Source: Paraescarpia echinospica
Taxonomy: Eukaryota; Annelida; Polychaeta; Sabellida; Siboglinidae
Direction of reading: 5' to 3'
Assembly (NCBI GenBank): GCA_020002185.1
Contig: CM034537.1
Span: forward strand, 13,485,905-13,549,904
DNA: 64,000 bases
Position numbers and translations under genes: made by a program. Under the pieces are notes generated by a model that was not told where the DNA came from, searched no databases, and saw only the letters and a program-made list of their open reading frames with translations. This document shows, in pieces, positions 11,059-21,461 of this stretch (position 1 is its first letter; each line of letters starts with the position of its first letter).

Positions 11059-13005
11059 ATGCAGTATACATATATGCAACCATGCAGTACACATACACCT
11101 TGTATATGCAACCATGCAGTATACATACACCTTGTATATGCAACCATGCAATATACATACACCTTGTATATGCAACCATGCAGTATACATACACCTTGTA
11201 TATGCAACCATGCAGTATACATACACCTTGTATATGCAACCATGCAGTATACATACACCTTGTATATGCAACCATGCAGTATACATACACCTTGTATATG
11301 CAACCGTGCAGTATACATACACCTTGTATATGCAACCATGCAGTATACATACACCTTGAATATGCAACCGTGCAGTATACATACACCTTGTATATGCAAC
11401 CATGCAGTATACATACACCTTGTATATGCAACCATGCAGTATACATACACCTTGTATATGCAACCATGCAGTATACATACACCTTGTATATGCAACCATG
11501 CAGTATACATACACCTTGTATATGCAACCATGCAGTATACATACACCTTGTATATGCTACCATGCAATATACATACACCTTGTATATGCTACCATACAAT
11601 ATACATACACCTTGTATATGCAACCATGCAGTATACATACACCTTGTATATGCAACCATGCAGTATACATACACCTTGTATATGCAACCATGCAGTATAC
11701 ATACACCTTGTATATGCAACCATGCAGTATACATACACCTTGTATATGCAACCATGCAGTATACATACACCTTGTATATGCATGCAATATACATACCCTT
11801 GTATATGCAACCATGCAGTATACATACACCTTGTATATGCAACCATGCAGTATACATACACCTTGTATATGCAACCATGCAGTATACATACACCTTGTAT
11901 ATGCTACCATGCAATATACATACACCTTGTATATGCTACCATGCAATATACATACACCTTGTATATGCTACCATGCAGTATACATACACCTTGTATATGC
12001 TACCATGCAGTATACATACACCTTGTATATGCAACCATGCAGTATACATACACCTTGTATATGCTACCATGCAATATACATACACCTTGTATATGCTACC
12101 ATGCAATATACATACACCTTGTATATGCAACCATGCAGTATACATACACCTTGTATATGTTACCATGCAATATACATACACCTTGTATATGCAACCATGC
12201 AATATACATACACCTTGTATATGCTACCATGCAATATACATACACCTTGTATATGCAACCATGCAGTATACATACACCTTGTATATGCAACCATGCAGTA
12301 TACATACACCTTGTATATGCAACCATGCAGTATACATACACCTTGTATATGCAACCATGCAGTATACATACACCTTGTATATGCAATACATACACCTTGT
12401 ATATGCAATAGTATACATACACCTTGTATATGCTACCATACATACACCTTGTATATGCATACACATACTTGTATATGCAACCATGCAGTATACATACACC
12501 TTGTATATGCTACCATGCAATATACATACACCTTGTATATGCAACCATGCAGTATACATACACCTTGTATATGCAACCGTGCAGTATACATACACCTTGT
12601 ATATGCAACCATGCTGTATACATACACCTTGTATATGCCACCATGCAATATACATACTCCTTGTATATGCAACCATGCAGTATACATACACCTTGTATAT
12701 GCAACCATGCAGTATACATACACCTTGTATATGCAACCATGCAGTATACATACACCTTGTATATGCAACCATGCAGTATACATTACACCTTGTATATGCA
12801 ACCGTGCAGTATACATACACCTTGTATATGCAACCATGCAGTATATATACACCTTGTATATGCAACCATGCAGTATACATACACCTTGTATATGCAACCG
12901 TGCAGTATATATACACCTTGTATATGCAACCGTGCAGTATACATACACCTTGTATATGCAACCGTGCAGTATACATACACCTTGTATATGCAACCATGCA
13001 GTATA
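11059..13005. repeat. 32-bp minisatellite, about 60 copies
   Basis: The unit is GTATACATACACCTTG followed by TATATGCAACCATGCA, with a 32-base period. Variants are common: CAACCGTGCA, CTACCATGCAATA, and a few truncated units at 11780, 12380-12475 and 12781. CTACC/CAATA-type units cluster at 11555-11610 and 11910-12250, so variants spread in blocks. Each unit holds TATACA and TGTATA seven bases apart and TGCA twice, four bases apart, so both strands can form small hairpins. Because 32 is not a multiple of three, one strand reads through all frames with a 32-residue protein period. The long open frames on both strands are a product of the repeat and not evidence of a gene. It lies in the putative first intron of the FAMeT gene. 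Confidence 0.97.
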
Positions 13006-14233
13006 GAAATACATGTTTTATTAGTTGTGCTGCTACTTTTAAAACACCCTGTATATTACCTGTGTCATTTGTATTAGGGGACCTTTTTGCAAACAACCAG
13101 CGAGAACCGCAACACATTTCTCATTCAGTAATAACTGCATGAACTTTATTCTTGAAAAAAAATGGAGGGTGTGCTTAGGCAGTTCGTACGGACTACGGAA
13201 ACACGTGAATGACTTTGGTTTTTAACACCACAGAACGGGACCTAGATATTTATTAGAAAGAAGTGTTCAGCTGATAACACCTACACGAGAGTTATACTCA
13301 AAACAATAATGACAACGTTACAAAAAGTCAAATCGGTACTTTACAGCCGACTTAAAGGTAAAATTTACCGGGTATATTACAAATTTACACAGTACAAATA
13401 TATTACAAATTTACACAGTACAAATGTATATCTAATCTTTTATGTGAATATAAAACAATAATTAATTATTGTATAACTCCGTACATGCGATTACAGGCAA
13501 TGGCTATCACACCAGCTAATTAAAATTAATATTCAACTACCTAGCACCGGAAAAAGTTCGTCCAACAGATTTGTTATATTATGCATTTGTTCTAATGGTA
13601 CTATTCCCCCTCCGCCAGTGGCACTAATTGCCTTAGACATATCACATAGAACAAGTATGGTATAACTGTTTGAGTGGACCGAACCTGGCGTAAAACATAT
13701 CAAATGTGATCATGAATGAGTCTCGCGTTTTCGCGATAATAAAGGCTTCTTTTACATCATCAGTTGTAAAACTCGAAAGTTGCCTACTCGATTCTGATTA
13801 GTTTCTTCGGCGCTATTTTGGTTTTTCTGATGTAATGTCCACATGAAGTGTTACAGTCTGTCATTCAAATTCGAAATGTCATCCTGTTCTTGATAATCGC
13901 ATCGGTACTATTTACACGACGGTACGGATTACCCGAACTTCTATCAGAGTACTTTGGTAGTTAGTGAAACGGTCACGAAATTAACACTGCACATTAACGC
14001 AATATCATCTTTTTCATTGCATCACACCGAGTATTTGTTTACGAAATTAGAAATTACGGGGAAGAAGTTGTAGAGATGACACATATACAGTGCTCTACAC
14101 AATGAACATGCATATGTGCACCAAGCAGCATTCACAAATAAAAAATGATTGAATTTGTATTATGTACCTTTATGATTTGTATACAATTACCAAACTCACA
14201 GCAACAAGGTATATGTACACAGGGCACAATTAT
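13006..14233. other. Non-coding interval
   Basis: No coding signal seen. A 26-bp direct duplication (TATTACAAATTTACACAG type) lies at 13374-13430. Confidence 0.5.
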
Positions 14234-14357
14234 ATGTACTAGATGGAATATCTTGCATTGCAACGCGCCAGTGGGGGATAAACATAAGTTTAATTGAATG
14301 TACTAGATGAAATATGTTGCGTTGCAACGCGCCAGTGGGGAATAAACATAAGTTTAC
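14234..14357. repeat. Two-copy 64-bp tandem repeat
   Basis: The block starting ATGTACTAGATG and ending AACATAAGTTT occurs at 14234 and again at 14298 with a few substitutions; both copies keep GCAACGCGCCAGTGGGG. Confidence 0.9.
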
Positions 14358-14603
14358 ACTTCAACTCTCCCCGTTTCCCTCTAACCCTTGATATGATACA
14401 TACACTTTAACACATACGTATATATAAATGTGTGTTTTGTATTGCTGTTGTCATATGAAGTTGGAAATAAATATGATTTGATTAAATTTGAAAGATTTAC
14501 ACAATGACTTGGCTCGCAAAGGGAAGAAGAACGCATTCAATTCAAACTAACATTGAATTAGGTTACATCACGCTCTCAAACTCCCATACACTCCGTATGG
14601 CAT

Positions 14604-14653
14604 GCACGCACACAGGCACGCACGCACACACGCACGCACGCACGCACGCACAC
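14604..14653. repeat. (ACGC)n microsatellite
   Basis: Short run of CACG/ACGC units. Confidence 0.9.
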
Positions 14654-14689
14654 ATGTGGTGCGTTAAATTAATAGGTAAAACTCGGTAC

Positions 14690-14832
14690 CTCAGCGATTC
14701 GAAGCTATTCCAGTAAAACACGTCTTTATCAATATGTAACTCATTTGGTAGGCTGGTCGTTGTGAAGACTTGTTTGCGATTCTGGCCGTCATAGTCACTG
14801 CAATGCACAGCTGGAATAGCTGCAACACTCAA
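14690..14832 (-). CDS. Candidate upstream exon of the FAMeT-domain gene
   Basis: On the minus strand a strong acceptor (TTTCTCCTATAG) precedes LSVAAIPAVHCSDYDG, then VFTTTSLPNELHID and KDVFYWNSFESL, ending at GAG/GTACCG. The 143-base exon leaves two spare bases, which fits the one-base start of the exon at 10841-10944. If correct, the 32-bp minisatellite lies in the intron between them. No domain is recognised. It could instead belong to a separate gene. Confidence 0.4.
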
Positions 14833-15502
14833 CTATAGGAGAAATACTGCTCAAGTTAACTGATGTCTTTATTGCGTCATGAGTGCGGTGTGCGATGGAA
14901 ATCAGTGGTACTACTGTCGTTAGTATCACATTGCATCTACAAAATGCTCACGGAATTAAACTTACATTCGCTACCTCATTGACGTAAGTAATTATCTATT
15001 TTTGTAAAATTGTAACCACTTGTTTCATTAAGCCTATTGTATGAATAATGTTGTATTGACAGAATGTGTGCCATAAGCCATGGCCAATATAATGCAACAA
15101 ATATAAATAATTATTCGGCCAGTTGTCTGTTACAGCCCACGCAATAGGTATATCTAGAAGATATTCATGTTGTTGAAGTCAAGTTCATACGATGTTGCCG
15201 CAATTAGCGTCCAGTTAATACGATATAATAAAAATGACTCGCAGGTTTTGTTCGTGAGCTGACATTTAGGATATCCTATTAAGGCTATTAGGTGTGGCTT
15301 GTCTTGATTATTTTTATCTAACCCGAGCATTGTGTGCCGTATACCGATGTTGGTTACTATAACATCAACTATCTAACATATATCTTGGTGATAGGCAAAT
15401 AAATTTATTGTGATCAACATATATTCGTTTTTGTGAAATATCTTATATCCACGGACTCGTGCTCGGTTGGACAGTGTTTTAATATGATTCTGTCAGTTTT
15501 TA

Positions 15503-15588
15503 TGAACTGTACTTGTGTTTTTGTTTTCTCACTAAACTGTCGTTTAGCTGCCCAATTTAAGAGTAAACGAAAACACAAGTACAATTCA
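15503..15588. repeat. Near-perfect 24-bp inverted repeat
   Basis: TGAACTGTACTTGTGTTTTT at 15503 is complementary, with two mismatches over 24 bp, to the sequence ending at 15588; the loop is about 38 bases. It sits just beyond the 3' end of the degenerate gene copy at 15671-15806. Confidence 0.8.
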
Positions 15589-15670
15589 TTGAAATTAAAA
15601 GAATAATATTAGCAAACAGGACACCTGAACGATAGTTTTGAAATGTTTGGCCGTCAGTGTAATAGTGCCT

Positions 15671-15806
15671 TTAAAACAATTCAACATCAATTTCACAACT
15701 TTCCAATCCTTCGTACCCACGTGGAATGCGAATACTAACGTTACTGCAATCACCGCACATTTTCTTTCCTCCAGCATCGATGGCGCCATCTACAAGTTGT
15801 GTACTT
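15671..15806 (-). pseudogene. Degenerate third copy of the Cys-rich C-terminal exon
   Basis: On the minus strand the DNA aligns with the ends of the exons at 8494-8907 and 24105-24539: GTACACAACTTGTAGATGG corresponds to GTACACAATCTGTAGATGG. The last part reads CGDCSNVSIRIPRGYEG then CEIDVELF before a stop, against CEGDDCSHVTIHIPQAYEG and CEIDVE in the plus-strand relative. The alignment needs gaps upstream and stops entirely beyond about 15806, so the copy is truncated. The conserved WxxCE core has become LESCE. Confidence 0.6.
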
Positions 15807-16389
15807 ACTTTTTAATGTCTTTTCTAAGCACAAATACTGTAACTATGGCGTAGAACTACTTTACTGTTGATTTTACGGAGCTATGTTAGTTGTAGTGATT
15901 GTCAATGGTGACCTACCATTGTTCATCTAACATATCTGCTTCCTGTTGTGGTGAATCGCGATGCCGACCATGGACCCCTCACTTTCAGATGCAATCACCG
16001 TATGACCACTACCATCCATTCCTGCTGTGTGTATGGTTTTCCGAGATGTGAAGAACATCAATCTGTTGCTATACAACTCATGTTTTACAATATGCTTTTA
16101 TAAACATTGCAACAGTTATACCTGGTATAGTCACAACTCTTAGCCACTTCAATGCAATGACTGTTCTTTAAAATGAAAACAAGAACAATATTTAAAACAC
16201 TTTACAATTATATATTATTTATACAAAGATATATAATAGAGAGGAAAACATGCCTCAGCAAACAAATGTCCATAACAAAATCTTCTCTTCAATGGACTCT
16301 TTTGACAGTCCCGAGTGAATATTTTGAGTTGTCCACAATCTGCATGTAGCGGATAGCTATAATTGATATATTGCGCATTACTGTTGATA

Positions 16390-16396
16390 TACACAT

Positions 16397-16493
<97 letters not shown>

Positions 16494-16558
16494 ACACACA
16501 CATAAACACACTCCCCCCCTTTCCACACACACGCACACACACACACACACACTCTCTC

Positions 16559-16618
<60 letters not shown>

Positions 16619-16679
16619 TCACTCACACACACATACATACACACACACACTCTCTCTCACACACACACATACACACACA

Positions 16680-16742
<63 letters not shown>

Positions 16743-16764
16743 CACACACACAAACATACACACA

Positions 16765-16859
<95 letters not shown>

Positions 16860-16892
16860 CTCACTATCACACACACACACGCACACACACAC

Positions 16893-16952
<60 letters not shown>
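16390..16952. repeat. Long compound (CA)n/(CT)n microsatellite
   Basis: About 560 bp of almost pure CA dinucleotides with CT blocks (16551-16602, 16650, 16680-16695) and a short AT block at 16844-16858. Open frames across it are artefacts. Confidence 0.98.
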
Positions 16953-16953
<1 letters not shown>

Positions 16954-17689
16954 CTCTCATATCCACAGTCACACGGCATTTTAACTTCACTCGACATTTG
17001 GGTGGAACTGTTGCTCTCGCGTCAGTCAAAAACACGCCATGCGCGCACTGGGCAAAAAACTCGGTGCCGTTTTCGATTAACATTTTATCGATGTCTTTAC
17101 AATACACTTTTACAGACACATTTCGTCAGCATGTCCAGGAAAGCCATACTGAATATCGGATTGTCAGGCTCTTTATTACCATCCGTAGAAAGTAAATTAG
17201 TATAGTGTTCTTCAAACTAAATGTTATTATCTTCCCGACTTCATCATCCATCTTGGTTTTAAATTTGCAGATGCGCCAAGTAATATGTCAAAAAAACTTA
17301 AGATTTTCATGATGTGTTGGGTTTAGAAACGGATTTGCCGTTCGAGCCTCGTGCTGTAGTCGCGAGAAGAGTGCCTGCTGAAAAATGGAGCTGCTGTAAT
17401 GGCTGGATATTGTTTTCAATTTTAGGGTACGTTTAGTTATTTTGGTGCACGTGAAATGTTGATTAGGCAGTACAGTTGGATTCGAAATTAGTCATTCTTT
17501 TTAAAACCTAGAACTATTGTCATGGCGGTAGATTTCGGCACTAAAGCAGTAGGCCTCAAGATTATCCAAAAAGTCAGAAAAAGCGTGAGTTCTACCAATA
17601 AAGCTGTAGATATGGCACCTCAGAATAATTAGCAAGGGTTGCTAAGTACGTCCAACGAGCGGAATTTTTGGTCGCAGCCAAATAAGGAT

Positions 17690-17738
17690 AACAAGATTTA
17701 ACAAGATTTAACAAGATTTAACAAGATTGCCATCCAGA
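17690..17738 (-). repeat. 3' tail of copy A: tandem AACAAGATTT units
   Basis: Four units of ACAAGATTTA, the last partial. The same repeat ends copy B (23407-23436) and copy D (54770-54790), which marks it as the family's 3' terminus. Confidence 0.9.
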
Positions 17739-17829
17739 AAATTACTCTGGATGGCAGGTGGACAAGGAAGCCTTTTGGCTTATCGAGAGTCCAATACTTT
17801 TTATCTACATGTATCCCGCCTTTTTAAGG

Positions 17830-19550
17830 TGTGTGTCGATTTTATTTTTAAACATATTCACGCTACTAGCACCAACACAATCAGGAGATAATCTGTTCCA
17901 TTCATTTACAGTCCTTTGTGAGAATGAGAACTTTCTTATATCTAATCTACACTGCTCCTTTACTAATGTAGCTTCATGTCCTCTGGTCCTTCTATTTCTC
18001 TTAACTGAGAAAAAATGTTTCTATCAATATTTTCATAACCATTCAATATTTTAAACACTTCTATGTGATCTCCTCTCAATCTCCTGGTCTCTAGTGTTGT
18101 TAAACCACATTCTTTTAGGCGTATTTCGTAACTAAGATCCCTCAGATTTGGTATCATTTTAGTCGCTCTCTGTACTCTTTCTAGCATATCTATGTCCTTC
18201 TTGCGATATGGCCTCCATGCTTGTATACAATATTCTAAATGAGGCCTCACTATTGTTTTGTACAGCGGTATTATTAATTCTTTTTCTTTATACGCTATAT
18301 TTCGCCTAATTAATCCAAGGATTTGATTTCCCTTTGACGCTGCAATTCCGCACTGCTCTGAAACCTTCATATCAGCACTAATGGTTAACCCTAAGTCCTT
18401 TTCTTTTACAGTAGTACTTAGAACAGTACCCCCCATTTTATATTTTACCTCTTCATTCCCATGACCTGTGTGGAGGCATTTACATTTCCCAAAATTGAAC
18501 AGCATTTGCCACTTTTCAGACCATTTGATCAACCTATCAAGATCATCTTGTAAATGCTGTCTGTCTCCATCACTTTTAATCCTTCTAAACACTTTTGTAT
18601 CATCCGCAAATTTTAACACCTTGCTTGTTATATCATCGTCCAAATCGTTGATATATATTAAGAATAATATAGGTCCTAGTACTGATCCCTGTGGTACCCC
18701 ACTCAATACCGATTTCCAGTTTGAAGCCTCCCATCAACTACTACACGTTGTCTTCTGTCATTCAGCCATTTTTCTATCCAGTTTATTATACCATTTCCTA
18801 TGCCATGGGCCTTTAGCTTAAGGAGTAATCTTTGATGTGGTACTTTGTCGAAAGCTTTTTGAAAATCTAAATAGATGATATCTACTGGTGATCCCTCATC
18901 TACCCACCTAGTGATGTCTTCCAAAAAACATAACATATTTGTTAAGCATGACCTCGCTTTTAAAAACCCATGTTGAGATGGGTTTATCAAGTTATGTTTA
19001 ACAAGAAAATCCACCATGTGATCTTTAATTAGTCTTTCTAATAATTTGCAAATCACTGATGTTAAACTCACTGGTCTATAGTTCTCCGACTTGTTTCTCG
19101 AACTTTTTTTAAATAACGGTATAATGTTTGCCTCTTTCCATTCTAAAGGAACCACTCCCTCTTCTAATGACAAATTGAAAACTGTTGCAAGCGGTACGCT
19201 AATTTGTTCTACAATTTCCAATAGTAGTTTGGGCGGAATCCCGTCCACTCCAGGTGATTTATTATCCTTCATAGCCCTTATTTTCTCAGCTACCATTTCC
19301 GAGGTTACAACTAACTGTCCTAAATAGTCTGAATCTGCCCCCTTGAACTTAGCCTCTGGTACTGGCAGTGAACTAATATCTTCCCTGGTAAACACTGAAC
19401 TAAAATACTCATTCAGGTCTTCTGCCATTAAGAATCCCTCTGATATTGTATTTGCAGCACTATCTTCTAGAGGACCGACCTTATCCTGAACTTTCTGTTT
19501 GCTTCGAATATACGCATAAAAACTCTTACTGTCATGTTTTATATTACTAG
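17830..19550 (-). pseudogene. Reverse transcriptase part of CR1-like copy A
   Basis: Visible RT landmarks are KDNKSPGVDGIPPKLL, ANIIPLFKKSSRNKSENYRP, SLTSVICKLLERL, NPSQHGFLKARSC, IIYLDFQKAFDKVPHQRL, GVPQGSVLGPILFLIYINDL and LKFADDTKVF. The C-terminal region holds IVRPHLEYCIQAWRPY and MLERVQRATKMIPNLRDLSY. FADD, the metal-binding pair of the palm, is intact at about 18605-18615, unlike in the three other copies. The frame is broken by a single missing base near 18712, where copy B reads DGEASNWK, and at 19556. It would make cDNA from the element's own RNA by target-primed reverse transcription. Confidence 0.85.
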
Positions 19551-20705
19551 CTAATTTTTTTCATAGCTTCTCTTTGAATTTCTAATTTCAGCTGTAGCTT
19601 GATTAAGTGCTTCTTTATAAATGTTGTAGTCTTCATCATTTCCAGTACATCTATATGACTTCCACATCATTTGTTTATACTTAATTTTTCTAATGGCTTC
19701 TTTCGATAAGTGTTTCTTTTTATACCTTTTCCCTTGTTTTTTGAAAGGTACAAATGTATCGACTATGCACTTAATTTCACTATTTAAGATATTCCAGCAT
19801 TCGGTTGCTGTCTTATTCTTCAGTGTGTTATTCCAGTCTATCTTTGCTAAATATTTCCTCATGTCCTTATACCTTCCTTTGTGGAAATTTCTCCTATACT
19901 GCTTTTTACTATTCCTTTCTGATTTTACTTTGATGGTAAAATGTATCTGGTTGTGATCACTACTCCCCAGTGGCTCACATATCTTGACATTGTCAACTAA
20001 TTCTTTCTGTGAGGACAAAACTAAGTCTAACACATTCTCTCCCCTGGTTGGTTCTAGCACATGTTGAGAAAGGAAACTATCTTGTACTAAAACTAAAAAT
20101 TTGTGGTCCTCACTCCCCATACTCTGTAGAGATTTCCATTGTATATGCCCATGGTTAAAGTCTCCCATAATAATACAGTTCCGTTTGCTTACTTCCCTTA
20201 TAGCGTTTTGTATTTTTTCATTCTCTTCTATGCTTATGTTTGGACTTCGATAAACTAACCCAACTGTTAACGTTGAGCTTCCTGTAACTATGTTACACAT
20301 GTTACACCAAACAGCTTCTTCGCAATCTGCTTCTCTTTCTAATTTTATTTCATAAGCCTGAATAGATTCTTTAATATATAAAATAAATCCACCTCCCTTT
20401 CTTCCTATTCTATCTTTTCTAAACATTACATATCCTGTCAGTCCCAATTCAGCATCTGATATATCGGTGGTGGTCCAGGATTCGGTTATACCTATTATAT
20501 GAGGGTCAATATCTTCTACCATAATATTTAGTTCATTTCTTTTATTTACTATACTCCTTGCATTTAAACAAATACATTTATATCCAGCTTCAGAAGAGTT
20601 TTCCAGACTGTTATTTGCTGATTTATTTGTGCTGTCTTTATCTATGCCTCCATTTTCAGGCTTTTCTGTGAGTCCCCCCTGCGAATCTAGTTTAAATAGA
20701 TGCAA
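19551..20705 (-). CDS. Endonuclease (EEP family) domain of CR1-like copy A, entered by -1 frame
   Basis: 384 codons are open. Motifs of the exonuclease-endonuclease-phosphatase fold appear in order: CICLNARSIVNKRNEL, IIGITESWTTTDI, GGGFILYIKESI, VGLVYRSPN, CIIMGDFNHGHIQW and GSSDHNQIHFTIKV. The catalytic GDFN and SDH are present. The domain would nick the target DNA for first-strand priming. The frame begins after a TGA at about 20721-20723 and has no ATG before the endonuclease core, so initiation at an AUG of its own is unlikely. It overlaps the end of ORF1 and is in the -1 frame relative to it. It ends prematurely at 19551, where a poly-A slippage shifts the frame. Confidence 0.85.
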   Translation of the reverse strand: MHLFKLDSQGGLTEKPENGGIDKDSTNKSANNSLENSSEAGYKCICLNARSIVNKRNELNIMVEDIDPHIIGITESWTTTDISDAELGLTGYVMFRKDRIGRKGGGFILYIKESIQAYEIKLEREADCEEAVWCNMCNIVTGSSTLTVGLVYRSPNISIEENEKIQNAIREVSKRNCIIMGDFNHGHIQWKSLQSMGSEDHKFLVLVQDSFLSQHVLEPTRGENVLDLVLSSQKELVDNVKICEPLGSSDHNQIHFTIKVKSERNSKKQYRRNFHKGRYKDMRKYLAKIDWNNTLKNKTATECWNILNSEIKCIVDTFVPFKKQGKRYKKKHLSKEAIRKIKYKQMMWKSYRCTGNDEDYNIYKEALNQATAEIRNSKRSYEKN

Positions 20706-21461
20706 CCTGTCCCACTGTCAACAGATTGCAGCAGGTTCTCTGAGAAAACTGCTGCCCCCTTTCCACTAAGATGGAGGCCATATCTCATATACATATCTTC
20801 CCTCCCAACAAAGTATCCCCATAAATCTGTGAATCCCACCCCCTCTTCTTCACACATCTGCTCAGCTAGTGCATTGATCGCCATCCTCTTGCAGTTTCTA
20901 TACGTTGCCCCCCTTCCTCCCTTTACTGGCAAAATTCCTGACATAATAACCTGTTCAACTCTCGTCTTCTTTAGCTTCCTCACTAACTGTCTATACTTCT
21001 GTACTATCGCAGTTGTTCCCTCCATGTCTGCATTATTTGTTCCTACATGTACCAGTATAGACCCCCCCTTGCCATGTCCCAATACCTTCTCTACCCTGTC
21101 AGTTACATGTTCAATCCTAGCCCCCGGTAAACAAACAACGACGTCCTTCCCCTCGCTCAGTGTCTTGTCCGTCTTTCTCATAATGGAGTCGCCCATAAAC
21201 ACCCTCTCTTTCCTCATTGCCCCCTCAATCACTGCCTTAGAATAGCTCCTTCTTCGGTTTGCATCTGTCTGGTTGTTGTCTTTTCCCCCTGTCGTCTTCT
21301 CTCCTGTCACATTCTCTTCCGATCCATTCTTTCCTGTCGCTTTTTCTCTTGTCACGTTTTCTCCTGTCAGCGTCCCTTTTATCGACTTCTCTTCTATCAC
21401 ATTTGCTCCCACTTCCTTTCGTCCCTTCTTCTTTCGTCCCATCTCATTTTCCTCTCCAAAA
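20687..21461 (-). CDS. ORF1 with SGNH-hydrolase (esterase-like) domain, CR1-like copy A
   Basis: The open frame continues upstream into copy B sequence, so the true start is lost. Numbering from that open frame, a Lys/Glu-rich linker with repeats of ENVTxEK (residues 50-80) precedes the SGNH blocks: FMGDSIM (GDS at 111-113), CLPGARI, VHVGTNNADMEG (GTNN at 161-164), GILPVKGG and YGLHLSGKGAA (248-258). In typical members the last block is DGLHL; here the catalytic Asp is Tyr, so hydrolase activity is doubtful. Esterase ORF1s are known in CR1-like elements and are thought to help RNA binding or membrane association. It ends SGTGCIYLN then TAG, immediately after a slippery heptamer. Confidence 0.85.
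20690..20696 (-). promoter_or_regulatory. Candidate -1 ribosomal frameshift site TTTAAAC
   Basis: On the minus strand the ORF1 codons run TAT TTA AAC TAG. The heptamer T TTA AAC has the X XXY YYZ form used for -1 frameshifting and sits directly before the ORF1 stop. A one-base slip back reads TTT AAA CTA GAT, which is the endonuclease frame. This is seen in the sequence; function is inferred. A downstream structure was not computed; a weak CAGG/CCTG pairing starts about 8 bases beyond the stop. Confidence 0.55.

Larger units (their letters stand above)
17690..21461 (-). mobile_element. CR1-like non-LTR retrotransposon, copy A (nearly intact, 5' end cut)
   Basis: Read on the minus strand it contains an SGNH-hydrolase ORF1 (21461-20687), an apurinic-type endonuclease (20705-19551), a reverse transcriptase (19550-17830) and a 3' tail of 10-base repeats (AACAAGATTT type, 17690-17738). 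This order and the short tail repeat are those of CR1-like elements with an esterase ORF1. Two single-base frameshifts are visible, in a poly-A run near 19556 and near 18712. Its catalytic FADD is intact. The 5' end abuts copy B head to head at 21461/21462. Confidence 0.9.

Noticed and set aside
10929..13142. A 737-codon open frame and several other long frames on both strands over the minisatellite
   Set aside because: They result from a stop-free 32-bp repeat; frames in all phases carry the same cyclic peptide and nothing outside the repeat looks coding in the same frame.
16960..17119. Minus-strand text KDIDKMLIENGTEFFAQCAH and TVPPKCRVKLKCRVTVDM beside the microsatellite
   Set aside because: It reads like a Cys-containing extracellular exon, but an in-frame TGA lies just upstream, no convincing acceptor is present and the frame runs into the microsatellite. 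It may be a decayed exon of the nearby gene family.
16363..17205. Long frames of Thr-His or Cys-Val repeats
   Set aside because: Translation of a CA/CT microsatellite.
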